From: an uncultured bacterium
GTDB lineage: Bacteria; Patescibacteriota; Saccharimonadia; Saccharimonadales; Saccharimonadaceae
NCBI GenBank assembly: GCA_938017895.1
Contig: CALIJI010000011.1
Coordinates: forward strand, 6,545 to 70,544
DNA: 64,000 nt
Direction of reading: 5' to 3'
Positions 17,325-26,448 of this stretch are shown here, in pieces. Below the pieces are notes generated by a model, which searched no databases, was not told the DNA's origin, and saw only the letters and a program-made list of their open reading frames with translations. The position numbers were made by a program, and so were the translations under genes. The stretch's first letter is position 1, and every line of letters begins with the position of its first letter.

Positions 17325-20300
17325 TTACGCCTCCTCCTTAATTTCTTCAATTTCATCAATATCTTGAATATTCATATTATCCTCAAATTCACCATCAGCT
17401 TCATCACGAACCGTTTCATAATTATCATCTTCTTCAATTGATGATGATCCAACGTCAGTATTTCTAGATGCGAGTACATGTTCAGCATCTACCTGTGAGT
17501 GTTGATCAATCAAGTCAACACGTAGGCCCAATCCCTGAAGTTCTCGTACAAGAACGTTGAATGATTCTGGTAACTTCGGACCAACAATCTCAGTATTTTT
17601 GATGATTGACTCGTAAGCTTTCGAGCGACCAACCACATCGTCAGATTTAATTGTAAGCATCTCTTGCAGCATATTAGCAGCACCATAGGCTTCCAATGCC
17701 CAAACTTCCATTTCTCCAAATCGCTGACCACCATTTTGAGCTTTACCACCCAAAGGCTGCTGAGTCACCATTGTGTAAGGACCAGTTGAGCGGGCGTGGA
17801 TTTTATCAGCAACCAAGTGGTGAAGCTTAATCATGTGCATAAATCCAACAGTTGTACGCTGCTCGAAGGGTTCACCAGTCAAACCGTCATAAAGTTGAAC
17901 TTTTCCATCACGATCAATTCCTGCAGCTTCAAGCTCATCACTCAAAGTTTGAGCATCAACGCCATCATAAGTTGGAGTTGCTACTTTATAACCCTGAGTT
18001 TTTGCTGCCATTCCAAGATGGACCTCAAAAAGCTGACCAAGGTTCATACGTGAAGGCACACCAAGTGGTGAAAGAATCACATCAATTGGAGTTCCATCTT
18101 CCATAAATGGCATATCAGATTCTGGTAAAATCTTTGCAACAACACCTTTATTTCCGTGTCGTCCAGCCATTTTATCACCAACCATAATTTTGCGTGCTTC
18201 AGCCACGAAAATCTGAATTTGCATCAAAACGCCAGCTCGCATTTCATGACCATTTTCTCGAGAGAAAATTTTGACACCAATAACTTTTCCAGAGCCAGAG
18301 TTACCCATTCGCTGCGAAGTATCACGAACATCTTTAGCTTTTTCACCAAAAATTGCGCGCAGTAGTCGCTCTTCGCTAGAAAGCTCCTGCTCACCTTTTG
18401 GTGTGATTTTTCCAACCAAGACATCACCAGGCTTAACTTCTGAACCAATCTGAACAATTCCGTTTTCGTCTAGATGACGCAAACTATATTCACCAACATT
18501 AGGAATGTCACGAGTTACGACCTCTGGTCCAAGTTTAGTTTCACGAACTTCAACCATGTAGTCTTTAATATTAATATTGGTTAAAGCATCAGTTTTAACA
18601 AGGCGGTCAGAAATAATTACGGCGTCGTCCATGTTATATCCACCCCAGCTCATAAATGCTACACGCAAATCACGACCAAGCGCCAGCTCACCATCTTTTA
18701 CGCTGGCCCCTTCAACCAAGATATCGCCTTTTTTAACTTTTTGACCTCGTGAAACAACTACTTTTTGGTTATAACAACGATCGTCAGCTGTCTTTTTAAA
18801 ATGAGCCAATTCATAAGTTTTTACACCAGTCTCGTATTGAACTTCAACAGCATTAGCGTCGGCACGAACAACCTCACCATCCTCTTCAGCAACAATAATT
18901 TGTGAAAGATTACGAGCGATATCAGCTTCAACGCCAGTTCCAACAGTCGGAGCTTCTGTCCAAATAAGTGGCACTGCTTGCTTCTGCATAGCTGAGCCTG
19001 TTAGAGCACGGTCAATTCGGTCGCGCTCTAAGAACGGAATTAAGGATGCAGCAGCACCTAGAACTTGGCGATGAACCGCATCGATGAATGTAACTTCACT
19101 AGCATCGACGCGTGAAGGAATCAAGTTCTTTCGGGCTGCAACTTGTTCTTCAACAAAAGTTCCATCATCGTTAATCTTCGAGCCAGCATCAGCAATAATC
19201 TCTTTTGATTCTTGATCTGCATCCAAATAGACAACTTCATCAGTCACTTTGCCATTCTTAACTCGCAAGTATGGAGCTTCAATAAAGCCATACTCATTAA
19301 TTCGAGCAAAGGTTGCAAGGTTTGTCACAAGACCAACGTTTCCACCTTCTGGAGTTTCAACAAGACAAATTCGGCCATAGTGAGTTGGGTGGCTATCACG
19401 AACTTCAAGACCAGCACGGTCACGAGTAACACCACCAGGACCCATCGAACTCAAACGTCGCTTGTGAGAAAGTTCTGAAAGCGGGTTAGTTTCATCCATA
19501 ACCTGAGCAAGCTGAGAGCCAGCAAAGAATTCACGCACAGCAGCAACAACTGGTCGAGCGTTCACTAATTGACCTGGTGTCACAGACTCAATATCAGTCA
19601 TTGACATACGATCCATAGCGTTACGCTGCATTCGAAGCATACCAGTTCGGAATTGGCGAGCAACAAGTTCACCAACTAATTTCACGCGACGATTATCAAG
19701 ACTATCAATATCATCTACTGGACCTTGAGTATTATTCAAACGGATAACTTCTTTGATCATTTCACATAAGTCATCCATCTTGAAAATTCGATTCTCTACG
19801 GTATTTTCAGTCTCTAAGCCAAGTCGTTTATTAATTTTATAACGACCAACGCGACCATAATCATACCGTTTAAAATCAAAGAACATTCGCTCAATCATTG
19901 AACGAGCATTATCAATAGTAGCTAAATCACCTGGTCGAATCCTTCGATAAATTTCAATCAAACCTTCATTAACGCTATCGGAAGGATCTTTCTCAAGCGT
20001 AGCTTCAATGTATCGCTTATCGCCAGTGTCAACATCAGCAAAAAGTTCACGAATTTCGCTATTTGTCTTTTTACCAAGCGCACGAATAAATGTCGTAACG
20101 GGAAGCTTTCGCCGACGATCAATTTTTACATAAATTACGCCAGTTTTAGGATCTGTCTCAAGCTCAATCCAAGCTCCACGCACTGGAATAACTTTTGCGC
20201 CGTAATATTTTTTACCATCAGGGCCAAGTTCAGCATTAAAGTAAACACCTTCTGAACGAATCAACTGAGACACAACTACGCGTTCAGTTCCGTTAATGAT

Positions 20301-20669
20301 GAAGGTTCCCTGATCAGTCATCCAAGGATAATCACCAAGATAAATCTCTTGCTCTTTAACTTCACCAGTTACTTTGTTGGTCAATTCAACCTGAACATGA
20401 AGTGGAGCTTCAAAAGTGATGTTATTCTCTTTTGCAAAATCCTTAGTAGTTTTTGGATCTTGAAAATTATATTTTTTAAATCGCAAAGATAACTTTTGAC
20501 CAGTATAGTCATCGATAGGATTTAGTTCATTAAAAATCTCACTCAAACCAGAATCAATGAAATCTCGCCAAGATTCTTTCTGATGAGCAATCAAATCTGG
20601 GGTCTTCAAGAGTGATTCTTCTTTATCAAAGAATACTCGCCCCGCAGCGTTTATCCGCTTTTGCGCCAT
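17325..20669 (-). CDS. rpoB: RNA polymerase beta subunit
   Basis: 1114 residues; it forms the active-centre cleft with beta'. The rifampicin region reads GSQLAQVMDETNPLSELSHK then RRLSSMGPGG: residues matching E. coli Q513, D516, N519, H526 and S531 are kept, while positions 512, 514, 518 and 533 differ (Ala, Val, Thr, Met). Conserved GDKMAGRHGNKG and the C-terminal GEMEVWALEAYGA are present. An acidic tail (EDNMNIQDIDEIEEIKEEA) ends the protein. AGGAG precedes the ATG. No ribosomal protein genes (rplL, rplJ) lie upstream; instead a divergent secreted-protein gene starts 277 bases away. Confidence 0.99.
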   Translation of the reverse strand: MAQKRINAAGRVFFDKEESLLKTPDLIAHQKESWRDFIDSGLSEIFNELNPIDDYTGQKLSLRFKKYNFQDPKTTKDFAKENNITFEAPLHVQVELTNKVTGEVKEQEIYLGDYPWMTDQGTFIINGTERVVVSQLIRSEGVYFNAELGPDGKKYYGAKVIPVRGAWIELETDPKTGVIYVKIDRRRKLPVTTFIRALGKKTNSEIRELFADVDTGDKRYIEATLEKDPSDSVNEGLIEIYRRIRPGDLATIDNARSMIERMFFDFKRYDYGRVGRYKINKRLGLETENTVENRIFKMDDLCEMIKEVIRLNNTQGPVDDIDSLDNRRVKLVGELVARQFRTGMLRMQRNAMDRMSMTDIESVTPGQLVNARPVVAAVREFFAGSQLAQVMDETNPLSELSHKRRLSSMGPGGVTRDRAGLEVRDSHPTHYGRICLVETPEGGNVGLVTNLATFARINEYGFIEAPYLRVKNGKVTDEVVYLDADQESKEIIADAGSKINDDGTFVEEQVAARKNLIPSRVDASEVTFIDAVHRQVLGAAASLIPFLERDRIDRALTGSAMQKQAVPLIWTEAPTVGTGVEADIARNLSQIIVAEEDGEVVRADANAVEVQYETGVKTYELAHFKKTADDRCYNQKVVVSRGQKVKKGDILVEGASVKDGELALGRDLRVAFMSWGGYNMDDAVIISDRLVKTDALTNINIKDYMVEVRETKLGPEVVTRDIPNVGEYSLRHLDENGIVQIGSEVKPGDVLVGKITPKGEQELSSEERLLRAIFGEKAKDVRDTSQRMGNSGSGKVIGVKIFSRENGHEMRAGVLMQIQIFVAEARKIMVGDKMAGRHGNKGVVAKILPESDMPFMEDGTPIDVILSPLGVPSRMNLGQLFEVHLGMAAKTQGYKVATPTYDGVDAQTLSDELEAAGIDRDGKVQLYDGLTGEPFEQRTTVGFMHMIKLHHLVADKIHARSTGPYTMVTQQPLGGKAQNGGQRFGEMEVWALEAYGAANMLQEMLTIKSDDVVGRSKAYESIIKNTEIVGPKLPESFNVLVRELQGLGLRVDLIDQHSQVDAEHVLASRNTDVGSSSIEEDDNYETVRDEADGEFEDNMNIQDIDEIEEIKEEA

Positions 20670-20789
20670 TTTTCTCCTCGCATTTAGTGTTAATAGAATC
20701 GGCCCGAAGATTCTCTGTCCGCGACCCTCAAAATCTTGCCATCAATTTTGAAGTATAAAATCCCGCAGACACACTACTTCTTATGGCCT

Positions 20790-20818
20790 ATTTTACCACA
20801 TTTAATCAATAAATACAA
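20790..20818 (-). promoter_or_regulatory. rpoBC promoter
   Basis: TTGTAT (20813-20818), 17 bases ending TGG, TAAAAT (20790-20795) on the minus strand. The leader is about 115 bases; within it AAGATT and AATCTT arms can pair (around 20712-20740), a possible but unproven control element. Confidence 0.7.
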
Positions 20819-20848
20819 CACTTATATAATTTAAAATAAATAGCCATT

Positions 20849-20930
20849 TTGATTTTTCTATAAAAATATGTTAGAATAATAAATATTTAGCACCTTTCGA
20901 ATATGAAACTTTTCGAAAAATTTTAGTGCT
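20849..20930 (+). promoter_or_regulatory. Promoter and leader hairpin of the secreted protein gene
   Basis: TTGATT (20849-20854), 17 bases ending TGT, TAGAAT (20872-20877). The leader RNA can close a stem AGCAC (20889-20893) with GTGCT (20926-20930), with two TTTCGAA-like elements inside the loop. Confidence 0.7.
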
Positions 20931-20946
20931 ATCTTTTGGAGGAAAA

Positions 20947-21618
20947 ATGAAAAAATATATAGTTATGATTACTATTGCGGTTTTCACTACCATGTATCGA
21001 CCAGTTTTCGCCCAAACCGAAGATTGGCGTAGCAATTTCCGTTCTATTTTTGAAGATACTACCATTCAAAGAGTGGACGAAAAAATCCGCACGAAAGCGG
21101 AAGAAATTAAAAAATCAGATATTCTAAGCAAAGAAAAACTTCAAAGCACAAAAGAAAAAGCCAGAGAAACTTGGTCTAAGGCCAAGAGCTGGCTTGGCGA
21201 TAAGTGGGATTCCTACGGGGAGCACACTTATGAAGCCGACGGACTTGAATTTCTTAACGGCAATGGCAACCGGATTGACGGCATTTACCTAACTATTAAA
21301 ATCGGCGTTATTAGAAATACGATGTATTTCAGCGATGCAAATGGAGCAAAGATAAACCAATATTTTTCTTGGACCGATATTACACAAATAAAAAAATATC
21401 GGTTCATTACTCCAGTAGCTAATGGTAAAATTTTCACTAATTTCGCTGTTAGCTATGGCGAAAAAAATATTTTCCCTAGTGGAAAATATTATGTCTGGGC
21501 TGAATGCGAAAGCTTAGACGGGTCGAAATTTTATCGACCCGCACCAGTCTCCAAGGAAAAATTCAAAACCTTGAAGTCCGGAGAAAGAGGAATAGAATTC
21601 ACTCCGGACTTCAACTAA
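20947..21618 (+). CDS. Secreted protein, unknown function
   Basis: This is a 223-residue protein. Residues 1-25 (MKKYIVMITIAVFTTMYRPV then FAQ) form a Sec signal peptide with a likely cut after FAQ. Residues ~30-85 are a charged helix rich in Lys/Glu, and the rest (from YGEHTYEADGLEF) is beta-rich and aromatic. No family is recognised. The start is set by TTTTGGAGG 4 bases before this ATG; the longer in-frame ATG at 20926 lies in the leader hairpin. It is monocistronic, divergent from rpoB, and has its own promoter and terminator. In a host-attached bacterium a surface or host-contact role is conceivable, but nothing in the sequence shows it. Confidence 0.7.
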   Translation: MKKYIVMITIAVFTTMYRPVFAQTEDWRSNFRSIFEDTTIQRVDEKIRTKAEEIKKSDILSKEKLQSTKEKARETWSKAKSWLGDKWDSYGEHTYEADGLEFLNGNGNRIDGIYLTIKIGVIRNTMYFSDANGAKINQYFSWTDITQIKKYRFITPVANGKIFTNFAVSYGEKNIFPSGKYYVWAECESLDGSKFYRPAPVSKEKFKTLKSGERGIEFTPDFN

Positions 21619-21649
21619 CCCTCGATTTATTTGAGGGTTTTTCTTTTTT
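21617..21649 (+). terminator. Terminator of the secreted protein gene
   Basis: AACCCTC (21617-21623) and GAGGGTT (21633-21639) form a stem followed by TTTTCTTTTTT. The left arm begins within the stop codon. Confidence 0.9.
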
Positions 21650-21721
21650 GTATTATCCCCAAAAATATTCTAAATTTTAAAAGCACTCCATAAAACGAGT
21701 GCTTGTTTTAAACAAAAACTT

Positions 21722-22156
21722 CTAAGCGATAAAACTATTCATTTTTTTAATAATTTCACCACTATTATGTTCGTAGAACATACCAAAAAGCTCTTCAAAT
21801 TGAGCTATAGATAGTTCGCCCCTAGCCAGAGCGGCGGCGGCTATTTTTAGTATACGCCTACCGATTTGGCTAATCTGACCATATTCTGAAGATAAATAAC
21901 GAAACACAATCTGAAGATTCTTATCAGCCATCAAAAAGGTTAGTCCAACTAGACTCTCCTTTTCTTTTTCGCTCAGGATTTCTAGACCCTGCAAATAAAT
22001 ATAATTTACATAGTGACCTTGAATGAGATCGTTGATATCTAAGCCAGTCTTATCTTTGACATTAGAAATCAGCAACAAATCCGACAAATATAGCCCGCCC
22101 CTAGTCTGCTTTATAATCTCAACCGAGTTGAACACAATTTCTCGATCGTAAATCAA
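21722..22156 (-). CDS. Helical protein of unknown function
   Basis: This 144-residue, mostly helical protein has no membrane segment or known motif. No ATG is available near the 5' end; the longest reading starts at TTG (22154-22156), 3 bases after the stop of the upstream gene, without a strong Shine-Dalgarno, so the exact start is uncertain. It forms a two-gene unit with the 101-residue gene upstream, which has a clear promoter and leader hairpin. No similarity recognised. Confidence 0.55.
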   Translation of the reverse strand: MIYDREIVFNSVEIIKQTRGGLYLSDLLLISNVKDKTGLDINDLIQGHYVNYIYLQGLEILSEKEKESLVGLTFLMADKNLQIVFRYLSSEYGQISQIGRRILKIAAAALARGELSIAQFEELFGMFYEHNSGEIIKKMNSFIA

Positions 22157-22159
22157 AGC

Positions 22160-22465
22160 TTAAAAAATTCGTTGATCCTTCTCATCACCTTTCCTCAGGT
22201 TATCTAGAAGTTCAAATTCTCGCTCGCCAATAGGCCTAACGAACTCTTTCGCTGCAGGATTGTATCCAATCACTGCAAGTAAGAGCTCTAAGACCAGTCC
22301 TGAGCCCTCTTCTTGAAAAACCTGAATAATTCCAGGATTGTCTAGATGATTAAGTATACTTAAGCTCATCATAAGTCGACTAGAAGAATCATCGCCTTTT
22401 ACTTTGCGAAGTTCTTCAACTTCCTTGTAAAAATTTTCTGCTAGGTCAGCATTTAAATGCAACAT
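22160..22465 (-). CDS. Small helical protein, unknown function
   Basis: 101 residues, leucine-rich and helical, with a charged C-terminus (GDEKDQRIF). The start is the ATG at 22465: GGAGG at 22474-22478 lies 8 bases upstream, and the longer frame starts inside that Shine-Dalgarno. It begins a two-gene unit. The leader carries a perfect 8-bp hairpin immediately upstream of the ribosome binding site. The TTTGGAGGTG start context is the same as for the gene at 7313. Not recognised. Confidence 0.6.
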   Translation of the reverse strand: MLHLNADLAENFYKEVEELRKVKGDDSSSRLMMSLSILNHLDNPGIIQVFQEEGSGLVLELLLAVIGYNPAAKEFVRPIGEREFELLDNLRKGDEKDQRIF

Positions 22466-22486
22466 ATATTCCACCTCCAAAGGGCT

Positions 22487-22543
22487 AACGGCTTATTGAA
22501 GCCGTTGCATACAAATTATATAACGCTCTTAAAATAAAAGCAA
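22487..22543 (-). promoter_or_regulatory. Promoter and leader hairpin of the 22465 gene pair
   Basis: TTGCTT (22538-22543), 17 bases, TATAAT (22515-22520) on the minus strand. The start of the RNA folds into AACGGCTT / AAGCCGTT (22487-22494, 22499-22506), a perfect 8-bp hairpin just before the GGAGG. Confidence 0.7.
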
Positions 22544-22544
22544 A

Positions 22545-22578
22545 CAAACTAAAACCTACTAAGTGACTAGTAGGTTTT
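22545..22578 (-). terminator. tig terminator
   Basis: An 11-bp perfect stem (aaaacctacta 22551-22561, tagtaggtttt 22568-22578) with a 6-base loop. The T-rich tail runs directly into the -35 box of the next gene. Confidence 0.9.
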
Positions 22579-22595
22579 ATCGTGTTTGAATAAAA

Positions 22596-23882
22596 TTATT
22601 TCTTTGAGTTTAGTTTAACCAACAGATCAACTGTTTTTTCGGTCAAAAGTTGGTTTGCGAGATCACGTCGAACCTCATCACTCGCCAATTGCTCAAGAGC
22701 TTCTTTGCTTTTACCATATTGAGCTTTAAGCTGTTCAATTCGAGCGTCAACTTCTTCGAAAGAAGCTTCAACTTTTTCGACTTTCGAAAGCTCAGCTAAA
22801 GCTAGACCAGCTTTAACACGAGCTTTAGCGGCTTCTTGCACATCAGTTTCAAGCCACTCTTCACGAGTTTTACCAAGTCGTTCAAGATAAGCATCCAAAG
22901 TCAAACCAGAATACATCAAATTCTGTTGCATATCCATTTCGATTCCGCGTTTTTGGTCCTCAAGCAGGACTTCCGGAACGGGAACTTTCGAAATTTCAGC
23001 CAATTCTCTCACTAGACCATCTTTAAACTTATCGTCAGCTTCATGCTCTTTTTGGTGATGAAGATCTTCTTTGATCTGTTTTTCAAAGTCTTCTACAGTC
23101 TTAAAATCGCCAAGTTTTTTCAAAAATTCCTCATCAAGTTCTGGTAAAATATTTTCACGGACTTCATGAATCTTCACCTCGAAAACAACTTTCGCCCCAG
23201 CTAACTCTGCTGAATGATAATCCTTTGGAAATTCCAGATCAAGTGTAAGTTCATCGCCAGCTTTTTTACCAATAAGACCATCCTCAAAGCCAGGAATGAA
23301 GCTGTTTGAGCCAAGCTCGAGCGGGAATTTTTCGGCTTTTCCACCATCAAAAGCTACACCATCTTTTTTACCCAAGAAGTCAATAATAACTTCGTCGCCT
23401 TTTTTGGCTGCACGTTTAACTTCTTTTTTCTCGGCGAAATTTGCACGAATTCGATTTATAGTATCATCAATTTCTTTTTTGGATACTTTTACCGCGGATT
23501 TTTTCGCTTTAAGATTTTTATAATCACCAAGTTCAACTTTTGGCAGAACTTCTGCTTCAGCGGTAAATTCAAGCTCGGTCTCTGGAACAAATTTTTCGAT
23601 ATTAACCTCCGGACGATTTAAAGCCTGAATTCCCTCTTGAAGGAAGGCTTCTGCAACAGCTTTCGAAACTGCATTCTCCATAGTTTCGTTAGCTAGATCA
23701 ACAGGATTAACTTGCGCTGCTACCATTTCAAGTGGAGCTTTCCCCTTACGAAAACCACTAATTTTAATATCTTTTGCGAGCTTAGTTAGAGCGACTTGCT
23801 GCGCGGCATCAAGTTCTTCTTTTTCGAGCGAAATCGTCAAGCGAACTTTTACATCTGAAATATTCTTTACTTTTATCTTCAT
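22596..23882 (-). CDS. tig: Trigger factor
   Basis: This ribosome-associated chaperone and peptidyl-prolyl isomerase has 428 residues. The N-terminal ribosome-binding domain contains the signature GFRKGKAP (44-51). The FKBP-like domain starts near 150 (KKGDEVIIDFLGKKDG; GLIGKKAGDE), and a long helical C-terminal domain follows. The -10 box TATAAT ends 8 bases before the ATG and the -35 overlaps the previous gene's terminator; there is no Shine-Dalgarno, so the transcript should be leaderless. Clp protease genes, the common neighbours of tig, are absent here. Confidence 0.97.
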   Translation of the reverse strand: MKIKVKNISDVKVRLTISLEKEELDAAQQVALTKLAKDIKISGFRKGKAPLEMVAAQVNPVDLANETMENAVSKAVAEAFLQEGIQALNRPEVNIEKFVPETELEFTAEAEVLPKVELGDYKNLKAKKSAVKVSKKEIDDTINRIRANFAEKKEVKRAAKKGDEVIIDFLGKKDGVAFDGGKAEKFPLELGSNSFIPGFEDGLIGKKAGDELTLDLEFPKDYHSAELAGAKVVFEVKIHEVRENILPELDEEFLKKLGDFKTVEDFEKQIKEDLHHQKEHEADDKFKDGLVRELAEISKVPVPEVLLEDQKRGIEMDMQQNLMYSGLTLDAYLERLGKTREEWLETDVQEAAKARVKAGLALAELSKVEKVEASFEEVDARIEQLKAQYGKSKEALEQLASDEVRRDLANQLLTEKTVDLLVKLNSKK

Positions 23883-23890
23883 ATTCTTTA

Positions 23891-23919
23891 ATTATAGCAT
23901 AGCCAGATTTTTTAAGCAA
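23891..23919 (-). promoter_or_regulatory. Leaderless promoter of tig
   Basis: TTGCTT (23914-23919), 17 bases ending TGC, TATAAT (23891-23896); 8 bases separate the -10 from the ATG at 23882, so transcription should start within about 0-3 bases of the start codon. Confidence 0.75.
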
Positions 23920-23941
23920 AAAGAGCACTAAATGTGCCCTC
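23918..23941 (-). terminator. Terminator of the 62-residue membrane protein gene
   Basis: AGGGCAC and GTGCTCT (plus-strand positions 23934-23940 and 23922-23928) form a stem with one G-U pair and a 5-base loop, followed by TTTTT. The T run shares bases with the tig -35 box. Confidence 0.8.
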
Positions 23942-24129
23942 TAATCACGAAATAGTATACCAAGGCTAATTGCAGAACTAATAGATCCTGGAACAGCAAT
24001 TACCAGATTTTTGCTTGTTGCGCCAAATAGTAAAGCTGCCCCGCCTAATAAAAAGAAGAAAATAACTCGACTCTTTTTTTCAGCTATACGATCAATTATA
24101 TCCTTGATATATTTCATCAACATTTTCAT
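23941..24129 (-). CDS. Small two-helix membrane protein
   Basis: 62 residues: a basic amphipathic start (MKMLMKYIKDIIDRIAEKKS) and two hydrophobic stretches (about 22-36 and 40-58). The ATG at 24129 is chosen because GGGGGTGA lies 5 bases upstream; the longer start would hide that site. It has its own promoter, which overlaps the end of the methyltransferase gene, and its own terminator. Function unknown. Confidence 0.6.
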   Translation of the reverse strand: MKMLMKYIKDIIDRIAEKKSRVIFFFLLGGAALLFGATSKNLVIAVPGSISSAISLGILFRD

Positions 24130-24152
24130 GTACGTCACCCCCATTCTCATAT

Positions 24153-24181
24153 AAAATATCCTATAAAAACTATTTTGTCAA
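24153..24181 (-). promoter_or_regulatory. Promoter of the small membrane protein gene
   Basis: TTGACA (24176-24181), 17 bases, TATTTT (24153-24158) on the minus strand. The -35 box lies within the last codons of the upstream methyltransferase gene. Confidence 0.65.
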
Positions 24182-24754
24182 ATAATTCCGCCGAGCGAAT
24201 TCATACATAACAATCCCGCTCGCTACGCCCACATTGATACTGCGCGTCGATCCAAACTGTTCGATCGCTACCATTTTACTGCATTCTTTTAACATTTCTG
24301 GAGAAATTCCATTGCTTTCATTACCAAAAATCAGGACTGAATCAGACGGTAATTCTACCTCATTTAAGTTTGTCGCGCCTTTTTGATTATCAATTGCAAT
24401 TAGCTGCAAGTTATTATCTCGTGACCACGCAACAAATTCCTCAACCGTTCGATGATAATAAACATTCATATAAGCTTCCGTCTTCATTGCGCCACGCCGA
24501 TTCCAGTGGCGTTTACCAATAATATGGATTCCACTAGCATTAAAAGCATTTGCGTTGCGAGCGATCGTTCCAATATTAAAATCGTGCGAAAAATTCTCGA
24601 TAGCAACATGAAAGCTTAGCCGATTTTGGTCAAGTCTATTTTTAACTTCAGCCACACTTAACCCTTTAAAATCATCAACCAAATTTCGCGGGTCATTTTG
24701 ACGTGTTAGTCCTTCGCCGGTTTCGAAATCGAAATTCTGCAAATTATTTTCCAT
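24170..24754 (-). CDS. SpoU/TrmH-family RNA 2'-O-methyltransferase
   Basis: 194 residues, a SPOUT (trefoil-knot) SAM-dependent methyltransferase. Motif 1 is NIGTIARNANAF, motif 2 IFGNESNGISPEML, and motif 3 STRSINVGVASGIVMYEF. It lacks the extra N-terminal L30e-like domain of RlmB, so a small TrmH/TrmL type acting on tRNA or rRNA is likely; the target nucleotide cannot be read from sequence. The ATG at 24754 is preferred over the TTG three codons upstream. It overlaps the end of the FAD-oxidase gene by 11 bases, so the pair is co-expressed. Confidence 0.88.
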   Translation of the reverse strand: MENNLQNFDFETGEGLTRQNDPRNLVDDFKGLSVAEVKNRLDQNRLSFHVAIENFSHDFNIGTIARNANAFNASGIHIIGKRHWNRRGAMKTEAYMNVYYHRTVEEFVAWSRDNNLQLIAIDNQKGATNLNEVELPSDSVLIFGNESNGISPEMLKECSKMVAIEQFGSTRSINVGVASGIVMYEFARRNYLTK

Positions 24755-26342
24755 TTCGAACAATCTTCATCAATTCTTTAACATCATTTTGCGATTTTAC
24801 ACCCGGATTTAAAATCCCTAGCGGATCAAAAATCTGTTTAATTTTAGCATAAATTTCCTGAACTTCAATATCGGCATTTTTTGAAACAAATTCACCATAA
24901 AGACGACCTTCTCCTGCCCCATAACCAAGCTCACCATCAACCGTTGCTAGTAGCATATTCAACCCAGATAAAAATTCTAGCGACTTTCGGCGATCACTGA
25001 CTTTTGCGAAGTCGAATTCAGCCAAAATCTCAAAAATTGAAGTTAAAGCCGAACCTTGAATAGGTGCTGGAATATTAAATTTTTGAGCTAGTTTCTGAAG
25101 CCCTATATAAAATTGTTCAAACCGCTCAAGCGGAATATAAATCCCTTGAATTGGAAAAATCTCTTCACGAATTACACCGGCTCGAGCGCGTAAAGCTTCT
25201 CTCACATCACGTATCGCCTCGATTTCAGCTTTCTGAGAATCAGAACTATCATCTCGCCAGAAGGTCGAACCTTCAAATTTACGCGAAGCTTTTTCAATCT
25301 TTCGCATAACGCTGTTGATTTTACGTTGATTTCGCTCTGTAATACCGATCACAAGAACTATTTTAGTTGTCAACTTTTGTTCAACCCTATCAAGATAAAA
25401 TTGATATTTTTTACCACTAGCAACCGCTAAATCAAACATTTTACCATCAAACAACTCGACAATATCTGGATTGAAATGCTTGATAATATCAATATAATCC
25501 CGCGCGTCATCACGATTTTCAAATGATACTACAGCAAATTCAGTTTCGTCAACTATATATTCAGTATTTAGAGTTGCTTCAACTACAGCACCAAGCGTAC
25601 CTAAAGAACCAAAAAATAAAGGCGTTAAATCAAACGATCCATCAGCTTTTTTAACTTTAGTAATGCCACTATAGCCAGAACTAGAGTCATCCTCCATTTG
25701 CTGAATTTTGCTCCAATTATCTTCAATCAAAGCATCAACCCCACGATAAATATCACCCTCAAAATCTTGTTGGGCTAATTTTTCATTTAATTCACGCCTA
25801 GAAATCCTACTTGTTGTAATTAAGTCACCATTTGATAGGACTATACGCAACTCACGCGTAGCATCAAGTAAATCACCATAGTTAAATTTTTGGCTAGGCA
25901 AATTCATAGAAATAGCTCCGCCAATAGTTAGCATTTCGCCTGCAGGAGATTGAGGAATATTCATAGCATGCGCACCAATTGTTAAATTCATCTTAGAAAA
26001 ATTAGCACCAGCCTGAACTTTAACCGTTTTATTTTTCAAATCAAGTTCTTGAATTGCATCCAGATGGCGAGATAGATCAACTACAATTCCATCCCCAATA
26101 GAAGATCCATCAGTTGATCCGCCAAAACCTCGCATTGTCACACCAAAGATATGTTTTTTCTCTGCTAGCTGACAAGAAAAACGCATTATTTTTCTAACAT
26201 CATCTAAGATTCGCGGATAAACTACGATATTTGGTTCAATTTTTAAAATACTCCGATCTGTAGAAAACTGCTTCAAGCGAGATTCGCGCGCCGAAACCTC
26301 ACCCAAAATATATCCATTTAAGTATTTAACTATTTTGCTCAT
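24744..26342 (-). CDS. FAD-binding oxidase/dehydrogenase (GlcD/D-lactate dehydrogenase type)
   Basis: 532 residues. The FAD-binding PCMH-type domain spans about 40-250: VVYPRILDDVRKIMRF, MRGFGGSTDGSSIG, QSPAGEMLTIGGAISMN and FFGSLGTLGAVVEATL. The C-terminal cap ends in the family signature QIFDPLGILNPGVK. Such enzymes oxidise 2-hydroxy acids, often D-lactate; the substrate here is unknown. The start is ATG 26342, since the -10 TAAAAT ends 8 bases before it, which makes the message leaderless. It is followed by an overlapping SpoU methyltransferase. A free-standing FAD oxidase is noteworthy in so reduced a gene set. Confidence 0.85.
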   Translation of the reverse strand: MSKIVKYLNGYILGEVSARESRLKQFSTDRSILKIEPNIVVYPRILDDVRKIMRFSCQLAEKKHIFGVTMRGFGGSTDGSSIGDGIVVDLSRHLDAIQELDLKNKTVKVQAGANFSKMNLTIGAHAMNIPQSPAGEMLTIGGAISMNLPSQKFNYGDLLDATRELRIVLSNGDLITTSRISRRELNEKLAQQDFEGDIYRGVDALIEDNWSKIQQMEDDSSSGYSGITKVKKADGSFDLTPLFFGSLGTLGAVVEATLNTEYIVDETEFAVVSFENRDDARDYIDIIKHFNPDIVELFDGKMFDLAVASGKKYQFYLDRVEQKLTTKIVLVIGITERNQRKINSVMRKIEKASRKFEGSTFWRDDSSDSQKAEIEAIRDVREALRARAGVIREEIFPIQGIYIPLERFEQFYIGLQKLAQKFNIPAPIQGSALTSIFEILAEFDFAKVSDRRKSLEFLSGLNMLLATVDGELGYGAGEGRLYGEFVSKNADIEVQEIYAKIKQIFDPLGILNPGVKSQNDVKELMKIVRNGK

Positions 26343-26350
26343 TTGCCTTA

Positions 26351-26379
26351 ATTTTACCACAAGCATAATATTTTAGCAA
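26351..26379 (-). promoter_or_regulatory. Leaderless promoter of the FAD oxidase gene
   Basis: TTGCTA (26374-26379), 17 bases ending TGG, TAAAAT (26351-26356), then 8 bases to the ATG at 26342. The geometry is identical to the tig promoter. Confidence 0.7.
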
Positions 26380-26436
26380 ACACTAAACATAAACATTAAA
26401 AGTATGCCGAATCTTTTATTTTCACTATCTTTTTGC

Positions 26437-26442
26437 TAAAAT
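26437..26442 (+). promoter_or_regulatory. Leaderless extended -10 of the phospholipase C-like gene
   Basis: TGC precedes TAAAAT (26437-26442) and only GAAACT separates it from the ATG at 26449. The -35 region is weak (TTTTAT, 17 bases upstream). There is no Shine-Dalgarno. Confidence 0.6.
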
Positions 26443-26448
26443 GAAACT

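Noticed and set aside
20710..20760. Known riboswitch in the rpoB leader
   Set aside because: Only short, weak stems can be drawn and no known class is recognised, so it is mentioned only with the promoter.
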